60,000 bases of DNA from Neocallimastix lanati (nom. inval.) (GCA_016946835.1 JACVTC010000039.1:1114001-1174000), one strand, 5' to 3'. Counted from the first letter of the stretch, positions 25,149 to 51,591 are shown. Notes: generated from the sequence alone by a model not told the origin. Made by a program: numbers and translations.

Positions 25149-25420
25149 TTTTTTTACAAAATTAATATAAAATTTAATATTTTAAATTTTATTTGAATAA
25201 AATCTATTAATTCAAAATATTAAAAATATATATATATATATTTATATATAATTAAAAAAAATAATCAGTTAAAATGAAATAAATTTGATATATATATGAG
25301 TATTTTATACATTATATATTTTTAGAAGTAATGATTGGATAGAAAGGAAAGGCTGATCCAATAACTAATATTTGATATATTAATAAAAATACAAATTCAT
25401 CTTATAATAATAAAAAATTA

Positions 25421-25489
<69 letters not shown>

Positions 25490-27228
25490 CATCATAATTA
25501 TTATATTTATTTATTTATTTATTTATTTATTTATTACTTGTTCATTATTATGATAATTATTATATTTAATTATTATTTATTTATTTATTTATTATTATTA
25601 TATATTTATTTATTATTTATTATTTATTTTTTATTTTTTATTATTTATTAATAAAATATATAATCAATAATATTTTATAATTATTTCAAAATAATAAAAA
25701 AATAATAAATAATTGTAATAAAATATAAATTATCATAAACCATTATTTATATTATTGACATATGATATATTCCTTTTTACATATTTTCAATATTAATTTG
25801 TTCATTTATTAATTATTTAATGAATATTTTATGTTTAATGAATTTAAATAGAACAAATAGAGCCATTAATAGAAAAAATTGCTTTTTTATAAAAAGAACA
25901 AAGAAAAAATTCAAAATTTTATATTCAATTAACATAGTCTTTTATTTTGTACAATTTATGGATGGAAAAAATTGATATATTGTATTAATTACAGAGTATG
26001 AATAAATTATGTTATTGAAGAAAATAATATATCAATAAATGAATATTTAGTGTATTAAATAACAAATTACTCAAACAATTTTTTCCTTTTTTTTTTTTTT
26101 GATTTATATATGTTAAATTTAAACTTTATGAAATATAAATTTTATTTCTCAATAATGGTTAAATGTTTAATTTTTTAACTTTTAAAATAAGATTTTCTGA
26201 ATTTATGACATAATTATTTAAGGGATTAATAAGGATGTTATTTAAATATACTAAAATATAATAAATAATTAAATATTTTAAAAGGAAGAAAGTATAAATT
26301 TTTATTTTTAAAATTTTTTAAAAAAATATATTAAATATATATAATAATATAATAGCAATTTAAACTAAAATAAAAAAAAGTCATATATAATATCATTAAT
26401 ATATATGCTTTCATTCAAATATTTTTTTTACTGATCATTATTTATATTTATTTATTTATTTATTTATTTAATTTATATTTATTTATTTATTATATCGAAT
26501 AAAATTTAGTTATTTTAGAATTAAATAAGTATCCATAAATATATAGACAATTAGTATTAATCAGTCCTTATTAATTATATAAAAATAAATCTATCTATGA
26601 TTTTAATGAATTATAAATTTTATTTTATATAGCTAAATAATTTTTCAGTGGATTAAACACTTTTATTTAAATTGATTTTATTTATTAATTTATTATAAAA
26701 TAAATAACAAAAAAGTTAAAGAATATTTACTAAAATATTTTATAAATTTTATTATAATATACATACTGCCATCATAATGAGTTTTAGTAGTTTTTAACTT
26801 GGTAGTTAGTACTCGATCATCATAATGAGATTATGAATTTTTTTTATTGATAATTATTGTCATAAATATATAGAGAAAGAAAATGATAATTTATAATAAA
26901 ATTGTTTAATTTTATTAACTTACGTATATAAATCAAATTATTAAAAATAAGATTTAAACATAAATAAAGATATTATTGATTTAGAGAAAGTTAAATAAAT
27001 AAATAAATAAAACATAACTATTAATAAATTGAAGTGCAATTTTGTACGATTTATAAAATAAATATTTATTATAAATTATAAATTAATATATTTTATTTTA
27101 AATATTATTAAGAAAGAAAATATTTTATTATATTTTAAAGTATGTATTATATTATATATTATATTTATTATAATATTATAATAATATAAATATAAATTAT
27201 TTTATTTACTTATTATCAAAAAAGTGAA

Positions 27229-27279
<51 letters not shown>

Positions 27280-27346
27280 ATATATGTATATAAATATTTT
27301 TATTTTATTAAGAATATGAAATTTAAATTACAATAAAAATATTAAT

Positions 27347-27372
27347 ACTACTACTACTACTACTACTACTAC

Positions 27373-27471
<99 letters not shown>

Positions 27472-27560
27472 TAATAATAATAAAAATAATAATAATAAAA
27501 ATAATAATAATAAAAATAATAATAATAAAAATAATAATAATAAAAATAATGATGATGATG
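27347..27560. repeat. Compound ACT/AAT/AATAATAATAAA microsatellite
   Basis: A run of ACT triplets passes into a long AAT run, then five or so copies of an AAT-AAT-AAT-AAA 12-mer and a short GAT run. It is a simple-sequence tract; the long open frame through it on the minus strand (poly-Ile) is an artefact of the repeat. Confidence 0.9.
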
Positions 27561-27639
27561 AATAATAAAATCAATAATTGTTAGAAGGAATTTAATATAA
27601 ACTTTATTAGTATATATAATGATAAATATTTATATATTG

Positions 27640-27717
27640 TAAATTAAATGCTTTTATATTAATATGTTGTGGCTTATATATTAATTATATATTACAATTT
27701 GTATTAATACATTTTTA
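27640..27717. repeat. Dispersed ~77-bp repeat, copy A
   Basis: TAAATTAAATGCTTTTATAT followed by TAATATGTTGTGGCTTAT is nearly repeated in the same orientation 1.6 kb downstream at 29236-29310. The shared length is about 77 bp with several mismatches and a one-base gap. Confidence 0.8.
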
Positions 27718-29005
27718 AGATTATTTTTCACATATTTCACATATTCCCAGCACCATCCTTAAACCTTGTTATTTTATAATGAAAAAATTGGTTTACTAAT
27801 GAATATGTGTATATAAAGTTATCATATTTTATAATATTAACTTGATATTATTAGACTATTAGTCATTTCTTTTCTAAATTAACTATTAATTTTACATAAA
27901 TATAATAGTTTTTACAATGAATCAAGCAAAAATACATCATATGAAAATGCAACATGGTAACGTTACAATATATTAATTTTATAATTCAATTCAAATATCA
28001 AAATAAATTTTCAATATATTTAGAATTTAATAATTTCCCATACAAATATGATTTAAAATAATCAACATAAAGTATCAGAAAAGTAATTTTTTTTTAATAT
28101 TTTATGTTCTTTATTTTATGTAGCCAATTCCCCCCTAAAATCTAAAAAATCTAAAAGGATTTTATATATATGGATTTTCTCATCATTAAAATATTTATTA
28201 ATTATATATTCTTGAATACTTTGTAACCAGTACCTATAGTTTGTAGATGGATAAACATCATTTTTTTGTATATAACTTATGTTATATTTATTAATTTACT
28301 ATACCTTTCACCACTAAGGTTATATTAAATTAATTATTATCTAAACTTATTTCACGCTAGGCTAAATAATACTGCTATCGTTAGAATTTATCCATTTTAT
28401 ATAAGGAATTACCATTCTATTGTATTTTCTTTGAAAATATGGGGCATTATATTATGAATTATTTTGTATGGGATCCTTGCTATATAGTCACCTCCATTAT
28501 TGTTGTTAATATATATATATAAGTGTTGATATGTATAAATATGCATTAAAATAATTATACATTAAATAATATGGTTTGTGGGTTAACAAATATCATTACT
28601 TAATATATAATTGCCTAAATATTTATAAGTAATGTATATTATTAAACTGCGTTTAGTATATTCATAAAGTGAAAGTAGTTTATCACAGAGTAGATTCCTG
28701 TATGTATAAATATAGTACATTATTAACCTAGAGTTTTATTTGTTAAAATATTAAATTATAATTTCAATTAAGAATCTCTAGTATTAAGATATATAGATTA
28801 TTTTTATATATGCTTAAGTGTATTTTTCTCTATTAAATTAATATTTTTATATTTTTAGAGTTTTATTTTACTTGAGATAATTCTTTTACATGTATTTTCA
28901 ATTCTGTAATCATGATAATTTCAAATGTTCAATCAGTTATATTAGTCTTTCTTAATTGACATAATGAGCAACTTTATCATAATTTAAAATTCTAATTTAT
29001 TATTC

Positions 29006-29097
29006 TTGACATAATATTGTGTTCGGAAAACAATTATTTAACTAGGAATCTTTGACATAATATTGTGTTCGGAAAACAATTATATAACTAGGAATCT
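29006..29097. repeat. Two tandem copies of a 46-bp unit
   Basis: The unit contains TTGACATAATATTGTGTTCG and then GAAAACAATTAT and AACTAGGAATC. The second copy starts 46 bp after the first and differs at one or two bases. The unit is more complex than the surrounding simple sequence. Confidence 0.9.
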
Positions 29098-29235
29098 TTT
29101 TAAGAGTTAGATGAAACCCTTAATCTGCTAAGACTTGGGAATTTAGTGTTTATGATTATGTCAACTTTAATAGTGATAATAACTTTTTTATCATAAAATA
29201 TATTAATAAAGTTATAAGATAAGAAGTTATTATTC

Positions 29236-29310
29236 TAAATTAAATACTTTTATATTAATATATTGTGGCTTATTCATTAATTATATTATAATTTACTTCA
29301 ACACATTTTA
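29236..29310. repeat. Dispersed ~77-bp repeat, copy B
   Basis: This is the second copy of the segment at 27640-27717 (TAAATTAAATACTTTTATAT, then TTGTGGCTTATTCATTAATT). It is followed directly by an AAT microsatellite. Confidence 0.8.
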
Positions 29311-29313
29311 AAC

Positions 29314-29425
<112 letters not shown>

Positions 29426-29636
29426 TAATAATTATTTTATTTTTTGTTTTGAAACTTATTTTTATATAAATTTTTTTTTTTAAAAAATATTTACTTTTTT
29501 TATTTTTAAAATAGCAATATATGTAATAAAATCTCTAATAGAAAAAAAAATAAATTAAAATTTTAAAGAAACAGTATATACTTAGTGTTTCTTAAATTTT
29601 TTCTTTAAATTCTTTTTTATTGTTAATAAAAAAGAC

Positions 29637-29671
<35 letters not shown>

Positions 29672-30252
29672 AATAAAGTAAGGATTGAAATATAATATAA
29701 AATGAAATGAAAACTAAAGTATATAATTCAATTTTAAATATTTAATATTAATTTTATTTTATTTATTTATTTATTTATTTATTTATATAAATATTTATAT
29801 TTTATTTCTAAATATTATAATATTTATAATTTTTTTTATTACAATATACAATCGATATTAATTCTTAAATAATGAAATAATATTATTAAAAATATATATT
29901 TTTAATGAAAATATATAAATATTTATTTATTTTGATAAATTAATATAATTAATAAAAATATTATTACATTTTGATATTAGTAAAATCAAATTATTAGTAG
30001 ATAAAACAAAACAAAGAATAATTTTAAAAAGATTAAAAAAAAAAAAAAAAAAAAAAGGAAAATAATATTAAGATAAAAGCAGGATTTTTATAAATATAAT
30101 AATATTAATTTTTTTCTTTATAATAAATAACTTTTTAGTATTCCATCTATTAAAAATATAAATTAAAAGATAATATATTTTTTGTATTGTAAATAAATAA
30201 AACAACAGATAGAAAAGTATTAACTCGAAACAAAATAAATATTGTATAATAT

Positions 30253-30295
<43 letters not shown>

Positions 30296-30408
30296 ATAAT
30301 AAAAGGGATAAACCACTTTTATTTATGTAATAAATATAAGGAACACTAGAGCATATAAATAAAAATACACAAAATAAAATAAAATAAAAAAAAAATAAAA
30401 TCATTTTC

Positions 30409-30449
<41 letters not shown>

Positions 30450-31141
30450 TTTCTTTTTAATACACTCGTAAGAAAAGATATTTATATATTATTATCATTA
30501 ATTTCATTTATTCATCAATCACAAAATATATTAATATTTATTTGTAAAGCCAGTTTTCATAATAATAATATAAATTTTAATAAATATTACAAAATTTGGT
30601 TATCATTAAAAAAGAATTCTTAACAAGAATAAATAAATAATTTATTTGAAAATCAATATAATAAAGGTAAAAAAATAAACTATGATTTATTTTATAATTA
30701 GTTATTCTATAAAATTAATGTATATAATACATATTATGTAATAACTGGTAATAAAAAAATATATATATGTATATTTATATATATAAATAAATCATTGAAA
30801 AAAGAAAATTAAGAAAAAAAAATATTTTAAATTGATATATAAATAATAATGAAATTTAAAATATTAAATGAATTTGAATTTTAATATTAATAACAAAAAA
30901 AAACACAAGTAATTAATTAATAGAAATTTTTTAAAATACAAAAAATTAATAATATATATACTTTTTTTTTTTTTTATTATAAAATACTATAAATTAGCAT
31001 AAAAATAATACTATAAATAATATATATATATATATATATATATACATATTGACAAAGTAGGAATTATATATTAAAAATAAAATACTAAAAATTTAAATAA
31101 TGAATGAGGATATTTGTAATTTTTTAATTTTATACAAAAAA

Positions 31142-31172
<31 letters not shown>

Positions 31173-31213
31173 CTATATTAATATTAATCTTTTAAATTTA
31201 TAAATATAGAATT

Positions 31214-34200
31214 ATGAGGAAAGGATTACCCCAACCAAGAACTGTAGGATCACCTTTGCCATCTCAAAGACCAGGTAGGCCAGATTATTACGATGATTAT
31301 TCACGAAATAATCCAAATTCACCAATGATGAGAAGTGGTTATGAATCACCGCGTTATGTCGGAGGCAATGGAAATAGTAGACCAACTCCAAGAATGGATA
31401 ATTCACCTACACCTCAATTAAGATATGGTGATGAAAGACAAAGACCACAAAGACCAGAAAGGCCAGAAAGAAGATATCCTTTACGTCCACCGGTAGATTC
31501 AGGAAAAGAGGATTCTTCAAGTGGAAGATATGAAATAGATCGATCAAGATCTGATTATAGGGATAGATCTTCAACTTCTCGAAGTAGAAGTAGAACTGAT
31601 CCGAGAGATAGAGAAAGAGGAAGATATAATGATAGAGAATATAGTAGAGAACGTGAACGTGATAATTTAAGATCAAATAGTCGTGTAAGAGAAGGGGACT
31701 TACCTAGACCAAGTCGTCCAAGAAGAGATACCAGTAGAAATAGAGGTGAATTAAGTAGTCCATCATTTTCAAGTCCATCATTAACACATTCAAAATCGCA
31801 AGGGGCCCCTACAGGGGAAAGATATAGAGGTAGACCACCTAGAATGCAAAGTGAAAATAGAAATCGCCAAGATTCTGATGCCTCTTCTAGATCATCTTCT
31901 AGATCTGAAGATCGTAATGCTAATGTTCGATCTACTGCATCTTCTTTATCAGATCTTTTTGGTAAATTTGAAAATGAAATCGATGCAACACTTAATGAAA
32001 CATTTTCCACAAAAGATCCTAATGTTGCTAAATTTGCATCAACTAGTCGCGATATGGATAGACGAGAGAGAGAAGCTAGAGAAAAAAGAGAAAGAGAAAG
32101 AGAAGCCAGAGAAAAAGAGAGAGAAGCTAGAGAAAAAGAAAGAGAAGCTAGAGAAAAAGAGAGAGAAGCTAGAGAAAAAGAGAGAGAAAGAGAAAGAGAA
32201 AGAGAAAAGGAAAAGGAAAGAGAAAGAGAAGCTAGAGAACGAGAATCTAAAGAGAAAGAAGCTCGTGAAAAAAGAGAAAAAGAAAGACAAGAAAGACAAG
32301 AAAGATTAAGAAATATAAATAATAATAATAGTACCAATGACTTTGAATTACCAAAGCCACAAAGAGTAGGTGTTTCTTCGCCACCTGGTCCCGATTTACC
32401 AAGACCTGTACGTAATCAATCTAATAATGTAGATAAACCACCATCTAGACCTCCAAGACAAGAATCACATGATGTTGTTAAAAGTACAAACACCTCCCCA
32501 CGTTCTCCTAGACCTGATTTACCAATTAGTCGTTCTGTAAGTGGTGTTGGAAATAAGCAACCAATAACTCATACTCCAAGTCAATCAAAAAATAATATTG
32601 GTCCACATCGTGGACGTGTACCTCCTCCAATGCCAGTGGCTGCTATGCCTAGTGATATCGCAGATGTAACAGAAAATGATCAAGATGTTGATACCCTTGT
32701 AAGTAATATATATATATAAATTATTTCCTATTATTAATTTAATAATTTATAAATGTTATTTTATATTTTTTAAATTTTGTTATAACTATTTTTATTTCTT
32801 TATTTCTTTATATTTTTATTTTTGTATTAATAAATTAATTATCATCATCATAATAATAATAATAACAATATAATAAATTATTTAAAAATATTTATAAATA
32901 ATACATATAATATATTATTTATTAAAATATGATTATATATTATAATTTGAAATTATAAAATAGACAATATCTTCTAAATATCGTGATCATTTCATTGATC
33001 ATCTTATATCTCAAGAATATACTGATCCAACACAAGATGATTTTGTTACATTGGAAGGTTATTATATGTGGGAAGAAAAGACAGATAACAGACCATTCCC
33101 TGATGTTCTTGCACAACTTGTAGATCATCGTTTTTCAAAGGAATGGATTGATGAACAAAATAAAAAGATAGAAGAAAAAAAGAAAGCTCAACAACCTGCT
33201 GCCCCATTAAGACCAGGTGATTCTTCAGTTGAAGTTACTATGGTTATTAAAGTTGTTAGTGCTAGAGGTATCATTGCAAAAGAAGGAAAAACTCGTAATC
33301 CATATTGTGAAATGAATTTCGATGGCTCTACTTTCCATACTGAAAAATGTGATAATACTTTGGAACCATATTGGAATCAACATCTTGAAATTAAAGCTAA
33401 GAATTTAACTGAAAATATTACTTTAAAGGTATGGGATAAAAAACCAAAAGGAAAATTTTGGAAAAAGGATGATAGTGATGAATTTTTAGGTATGGCTACA
33501 ATTAGTGTTGGTGAATTAATTACTAAATCAGCTCGTACTGGATTTATTTCTCAATGGTACCCATTAGGTAAAAGAGCTGATAAAAAGGATAAACATGTTG
33601 GAGGTCAAATATTAGTGGAAGCTACTATGGGTGGAACAACTGATGTATATATTTAACTAATATTTTTATAAATATTTTTATTTTAAAGGATAATTCATAA
33701 AAACTTTATATAATTAATTCTTATTATATAATTTATTTATTTAATTTTTTTATGATTATTATATATATGTACATAATTATTATTAATATTATTATTAAAT
33801 AATTTATAATAATTATATATATAACTAATTATTATTATAAAAATTAATAATTATTAATAATATTATTATTTTAGAATACTGAAGAAAAATCTATGTCTAA
33901 TCATCAACAACAACAAATGTCTGATTATGAATTATTACAATCTCAATTAGTTAGTTGTAAGGTTTCATTTAAAAAATTGTATACAACTTTATTAAGGGCA
34001 TGTTTAGAACATGATTTAACTTATATGCGTATTGATGGTAATTCAGTTACATCAGAAATTTTAAGTGATGAAGCTAAGATTCTTTTAAAAGTATTTGGTA
34101 AGAAATGGACTGTTGGTGATGCTTTCCAAGTTATTAGTTATTTGGAGCAAGTTTTTATTATGCATCAAAACAATAAAGTTCCAATTCCAGTAGTTGTTAC

Positions 34201-35530
34201 TACTTTTGATGTTTTACACGATAATATGAAGATTGATGGATGGTTACCAGCATATGAAGTAAATAATTATCAAATAATATATTATAACATAATTAAAAAA
34301 TTTTTTATATTTCATTTCACTCTATACATAATATTTTTTTTTTAATTATTTTATTTTTATTTTTTTCAATTCCTTTTTCTTTTTACTTTTTATTATAATT
34401 TTTTTTTTTTTTTTTTCATTATTATTTATATTAATTTTTTAATAATTTATAATTTATTAATTTATATATATATAATTATAATATTAATTAAAAATAATTA
34501 TTAGCGTCCTCACTTAATTGATCTTTTAGATCAAATGGAAGCATTCCATTCTAAACAAGTTTGTCACTATCGTGAATATTTCCCGAAGGCAGAGCCAGAA
34601 GGTGCATTACAAAATGCAATATTATTATGGAGAATGATTTTCAAAAATAAAATTTTTAGAGAACAACATCCAGATTTACCTCAAAGTTTCAGGGATGAAA
34701 TTAGAAATAAAATATTAGAACATGTTGAAAATAGATATACTAAGTTGTTAGGTTTAAGTTCACCATTTGTTGAAACTACAGAAGATATTTTAACTGGTTT
34801 AGCAAAATTAGCGGATTTAATTGTTGAAGATATTGAAGATGATTTAAAATATTATCATGTTATCTTTTCACAAGAAATTAATATTGTTCGTGTATCAGCA
34901 GAAACATACTTAAAGAACTTTATTCAAGAATTAGAAAATAATTCAGAACGTATTGCTAGCCCAGAAGCTGTTGAAGCTAGTAAAGCTACTTTCGAACTTT
35001 ATAGTCGTGTTAAGTTAATGGACAAACAATATGCAAAATTAGTTCCAGGTTTAAAGAGACTTTCAATTGGTAGTGGATTTAATATAGAAAAATGGTTTAA
35101 AGACTTTGTTATTTCTTGGCTTAAAGCACAACAAGATAAAACTGAGGAATGGGTTAAAAATGCTATTGATTCAGATAAATTAGAAAAAACATCTGATGAA
35201 ATACCACATTCTTCTTCAGTTGTTGATCTTTTTAGTATTATGTTTGAAGAGTTAGATTTAATTAAGGGATTAGAATGGAGTGATATTGATCAAAAAACAG
35301 AATTTATGACTACATTTGCTAAAATTGTTACAAAGGCTATAGAACAATATTGTGATTCAATGCAAAGTGGAGAAATTAAAAAAGAAGATAATAATAATAA
35401 AATGAATCCATTACTAGCTGGTGCAGCAGCAGCCTTTGGTTTAGAGACAGAAGCACAACAACCAACTGATATTAATAATGAGGTAATTATATTATTAGGA
35501 TTTAAATGTCAATAAATAAATATAAATACA

Positions 35531-35563
<33 letters not shown>

Positions 35564-36737
35564 TATTATTATTATTATTATTTTTTTAGTATAATTAAAG
35601 AATCAATTATTAAAAAATTATTTAATTCATCGTATTTTTATTTTATATTATTATATATTATAATATTATTATTTTTTTTTTATTTTAATTTTATTTATTA
35701 TTATTATTATTATTATTTTCAATGATCTAGTCCTGTATTAAGTTATGTAATATCGAAGAGGCATTATTAAAATTAGATGAAATGTATAAATCAATACAAG
35801 AACAAGACCTTAAAAAGGTTAGTAAACCAAAAATAAATAATGTTAGAGCTGCTGATGGAACAATTACAGGTACTTTCGGTTTAGAAATTGTCTTTGGTGA
35901 AAATATTAAACCATGTAATAAAAATGGTTTATCTAGTCCATATGTTCTTATTAAATTACCAGATGGTACGCCAATTCCAACAGGTGAGGATGGTCTTCCA
36001 GCTCAACAATCATTAGAATTAGCTCGAAGTTCTGTTGTTCATGATTCAGTTAATCCAATTTGGGATGAAACATTCCAAATTTCAATTTTGCCTACTAAAG
36101 CTATCGAAATTTATGTATATAATAAAACTTCATTCTTAACTTCAGATGAAGAATGTGGTAAGAAGGTTGTGAGACTTAGTTCGGGATGGTGTGATCATCA
36201 AACTCATGATATTTGGATTAAATTAGAGCCACAAGGACGTCTATTAATTCGTATTACTATGGAAGGTGAAGGTGAAGATTTGGCCTTCTTCTTTAAAAAT
36301 GCCAAACAAAGATTAATGCGTGCGTTAATTGATTTCTTAAGAGCATTAGTTCATCGTATATCACCTTATGTACGTGAAGCATTAACAAAAGCATGTAAAG
36401 ATAATGAAGCTGCACCACTTCCAAATAAATCTATCTTCTCATTAACAAAATCATATAGTAATTTAACAGCTTCTGGTAAGTCTATTGATGCAAAACTTAC
36501 TCCAGAAGAAGCTGAAGAAGCCTTATTACCTTTAACTGAATATTTAGATAAAAATTTGGAAACATTATGTAGTAGTTTGAGTAGTAAAATGGCTCAAGAA
36601 GTTATTTTCCGTACATGGTGTGATATTTTAGTTATATTAGAAAATTTAATGGTACCTCAAATGTATGGTGCTGTTGAACGCGATAGAAGAATATTAAATA
36701 AGAGACAAGTAAACTTTATAGAAGTAGCATTAGATGT

Positions 36738-36771
<34 letters not shown>

Positions 36772-37175
36772 TTTATTTTATTTTATTTTATTTTATTTTA
36801 TTTTATTTTATTTTATTTTTAAAAGTGTTAATTATTATTATTATTATTATTAATATTCTTTATATATATATTTTATATAATTTATTATTTATAAAGATAT
36901 TATTTAAGTTCTTCCATGCTGAAGGAGAAGGTCTTGGATTACCAAAATCTACTTTAAGGAAAGCGCCGAAATATCGTGATCTTAATGTATTAATTACTAA
37001 TTATGATTTAAATGTTGATGAATTAAAGGAAGAATATGAATCTTCAAAGAAACAACAAATACTAAAGCTTCTCCGTTTGTATTCACAAGTCGGTGAAAAT
37101 GCTACTCAAAAAGAAGATGCAAGAGTCTATCTTGAAAAGGAACTTGAAAAATTAAATAATAAAGATTCAGACTAA
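31214..37175 (+). CDS. C2-MUN domain protein, Ync13/Unc13-like exocytosis factor
   Basis: Six exons (31214-32698, 32964-33644, 33875-34258, 34505-35482, 35731-36735, 36897-37175) join to 1,603 residues; all five introns are in phase 0. Residues 1-490 are disordered, rich in Arg/Ser/Pro, with an (EREAREK)-type charged helix at about 280-370. A first C2 domain lies at about 584-715 (EVTMVIKVVSARGIIAKEGK, then NPYCEMNFDG and DEFLGMATISV). A long helical MUN-type region spans about 725-1190 (PHLIDLLDQM, FRDEIRNKILEHVENRYTKL). A second C2 domain covers about 1224-1350 (GTFGLEIVFGENIKPCNKNG, NPIWDETFQISIL). Helices of the MUN C-terminal half follow (MAQEVIFRTWCDILVILENL). The layout matches fungal Unc13-family proteins such as Ync13, which help vesicle fusion at the plasma membrane. 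Several usual calcium-binding Asp positions are Asn or Ser (RNPY, SSPY), so calcium control is doubtful. Confidence 0.85.
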
Positions 37176-37862
37176 GCAATGAAGGAATAAATATATAAAT
37201 ATAAAGTTAATATTTTATGAAATATTTTATAAATCAGTTTTTCTTCAAGTTAATAAATATAAAAATAAATATTTTAATTTTAATTTTTCTAATTAATAAT
37301 AATTTATGTCTTTTATTAATAAATATAATTTCTTTATTAACTGAAATAAAACAAATAAATAAATATTTTCTGTTTTATATATATATTTAAATATTTAAAT
37401 ATTTATTTTTTTTTTCTTTTTTTTTTTTTATTAAAAAAAAAGATAATATTAAAAATTTAATATCACAGATGCTAATAATTCAAATATAAATAAAGATACA
37501 ACGAAAATAATAACTAAATAAATAAATAAAAAATAAGTAAATAAATAAGTAATAATAATAATAAAATCACTATTACATTGTATAAAAAAAAAAATAAGTT
37601 AAAAAGTAAAAGCAAAAGTAAAAGCAAAAGCAAAATCTATAGAAGTAAATAGAAAAAAATAAATATATTTTAAATATAATTACATAAAAAGAAAAAAATA
37701 ATTTTAAAGTAAAATAAAAATAAAGATAAAATTAATATAGAATAAAAATTACAAAAAAAAAAAAAAAAAAATAAAATAATAATAATAATAATATATAAGT
37801 ATAAATATATTTATATATTATTTATTAATAATTATAATTAATTCATAATTTTGTTTAAAAGA

Positions 37863-37901
<39 letters not shown>

Positions 37902-39548
37902 AAAATAAAATATAATTTAATAAAAAAATAAAGAATTAGTTTTTAAAAGTTAAAATCTTTAGATAATAAAATAAAATTAATATTAATAAATATAATAAAG
38001 GATAATATAAAATAAAAAAAAAATAGAATTTATGATCCCTTTTTTTTTTTTTTTTGAATTTTTTACTTAATTGGGAACTATAAAATACAAAATTATAATT
38101 GAGTTTCTATTTTAATTAATCTAAATCAAACTAATAAATATAATAAATTAAAAAGAATTTTCACAACTACATATAACTAATAATTTAAATTAAGAGTTAT
38201 ATGAGGCAAAATATTAAAATTAATTAAAAAATGTTTAAATAACATAAATTTATTAAATTATTTTAGCAAAATTTTTATTTTAATAATTAATATAATTATT
38301 ATATATATATATATTTTTTTACAAATGAAATTCAATATATTAAAATAATAAATAGTATTATTAATTTTATATTTAATTTTTTTTTTTTTTTTTGGTTATA
38401 TCCCTAGATATATTAAAATCATTTTTAAACAAAAAAAAGTTACAATTATAATTCCAAAAATATATGAATAAATGAATGAACGTTCTAATATAATTGGTAT
38501 ATTTACATCGTATCCTATTATAGATTTACTTCTTGTTTACAAATAATAGTAATAGTATTAAAATTATAAATTATTTTATTTCATAATGTTTTGAAATTTA
38601 TAATTCAAAAAAATAATAAAAAAAAAAAAATATTTGAAATTTATAATTCAAAAAAATAATAATAAAAAAAAAAATAAAGTCAAGATTTAAATTATATATA
38701 TATATATATATATATATTTTCTTTTAATGGTATTCTGTTTATTATTATTATTAATAATTAATCAAATAAATTAATTCAATAAAATATATAAATAATAAAA
38801 CTTATACAATATAAAGTAAAGTTTAATATTTAAAGTCCTGAATAAAATAGATATTGATTTTTGGAATAACCACAAAAATAGTAATAATAAAAATAATAAA
38901 TAAGTAAATAATAAATAAATAAATAAATAAATAAATAAATGAAAACCAGAAGGGAATTTTTTTTTTTTATTTATTTTTAATTTTTATTTAAAATTCTAAA
39001 TATTATAATACTATTTATATTATACAATATTCTTCCCCCCCTTTATAATATATTTAGATATATCATTAATATAATAATAATAATAATATTTGCAAAGAAA
39101 TACATATTCATTAGAAATTTAGAAATTTATAAAGGAATCATTTATTTAATTAAAATATAATTATATAAATTAAAAGTAAAATATATAATTATTTGCAATA
39201 TATTTGATAAAATATGAATTTTTAAATTTTCATAAAATAATATTATTTATATTTATATTATATTATAATAAAAACATTATAACAATAGTATTAACATTTA
39301 CTATATGTACTTTTTTTTTTCTTTAAATACTTTTTCATATTTTAGATATCTATTAAAAGATAAAATTAAATTTATTTATTTAGCTAATTTATTCATATAC
39401 CAATTAGTAAAGCAAAATCAATTATATTAGCATATATATACATCTATTTATTTTTGTAAATTTTATACCAATTATTATAAATAATTACTATCATATAAAT
39501 TGTTAAGAAATATTTAAAAATTTATAGAGAATTTTTAGAGAAGTCAAC
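37176..39548. other. A/T-rich spacer
   Basis: 2.4 kb without a coding signal on either strand. It contains A runs (37750-37769, 37868-37899), AATA repeats (38912-38940) and a local two-copy tandem repeat at 38590-38674 (unit about 43 bp, TTTGAAATTTATAATTCAAA plus A-rich filler, nearly palindromic). It should include the C2-MUN 3' UTR and the promoter of the giant gene. Confidence 0.6.
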
Positions 39549-51393
<11,845 letters not shown>

Positions 51394-51423
51394 ATAAATG
51401 AAAATAAATTGAAAATAAATTGA

Positions 51424-51475
<52 letters not shown>

Positions 51476-51477
51476 AA

Positions 51478-51591
51478 GAATAAATAAAATAAATTTAATA
51501 TAATTTATTTTATTTAGAGAAACCTCCACAACTATGAATAAATAAAATAAATTTAATCATTTATTTTATTTAGAGAAACAGTAACAACTAT
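51478..51591. repeat. Two tandem ~57-bp units, each with a hairpin, 3' of the giant gene
   Basis: Each unit is GAATAAATAAAATAAATTTA, then the complementary arm ATTTATTTTATTTA, then AGAGAAAC and a CAACTAT ending. The arms pair perfectly over 14-15 bp with a 6-base loop in both copies, while the loop and the spacer after AGAGAAAC differ. They start about 85 bp after the stop codon. Confidence 0.85.

Noticed and set aside
27323-27574. 83-residue poly-Ile open frame
   Set aside because: Translation of a non-coding AAT/AAA microsatellite.
31407-32337. Minus-strand frames opposite the charged N-terminal region of the C2-MUN gene
   Set aside because: Antisense shadows of the Arg/Glu repeat; the plus strand has clear coding continuity into C2 domains.
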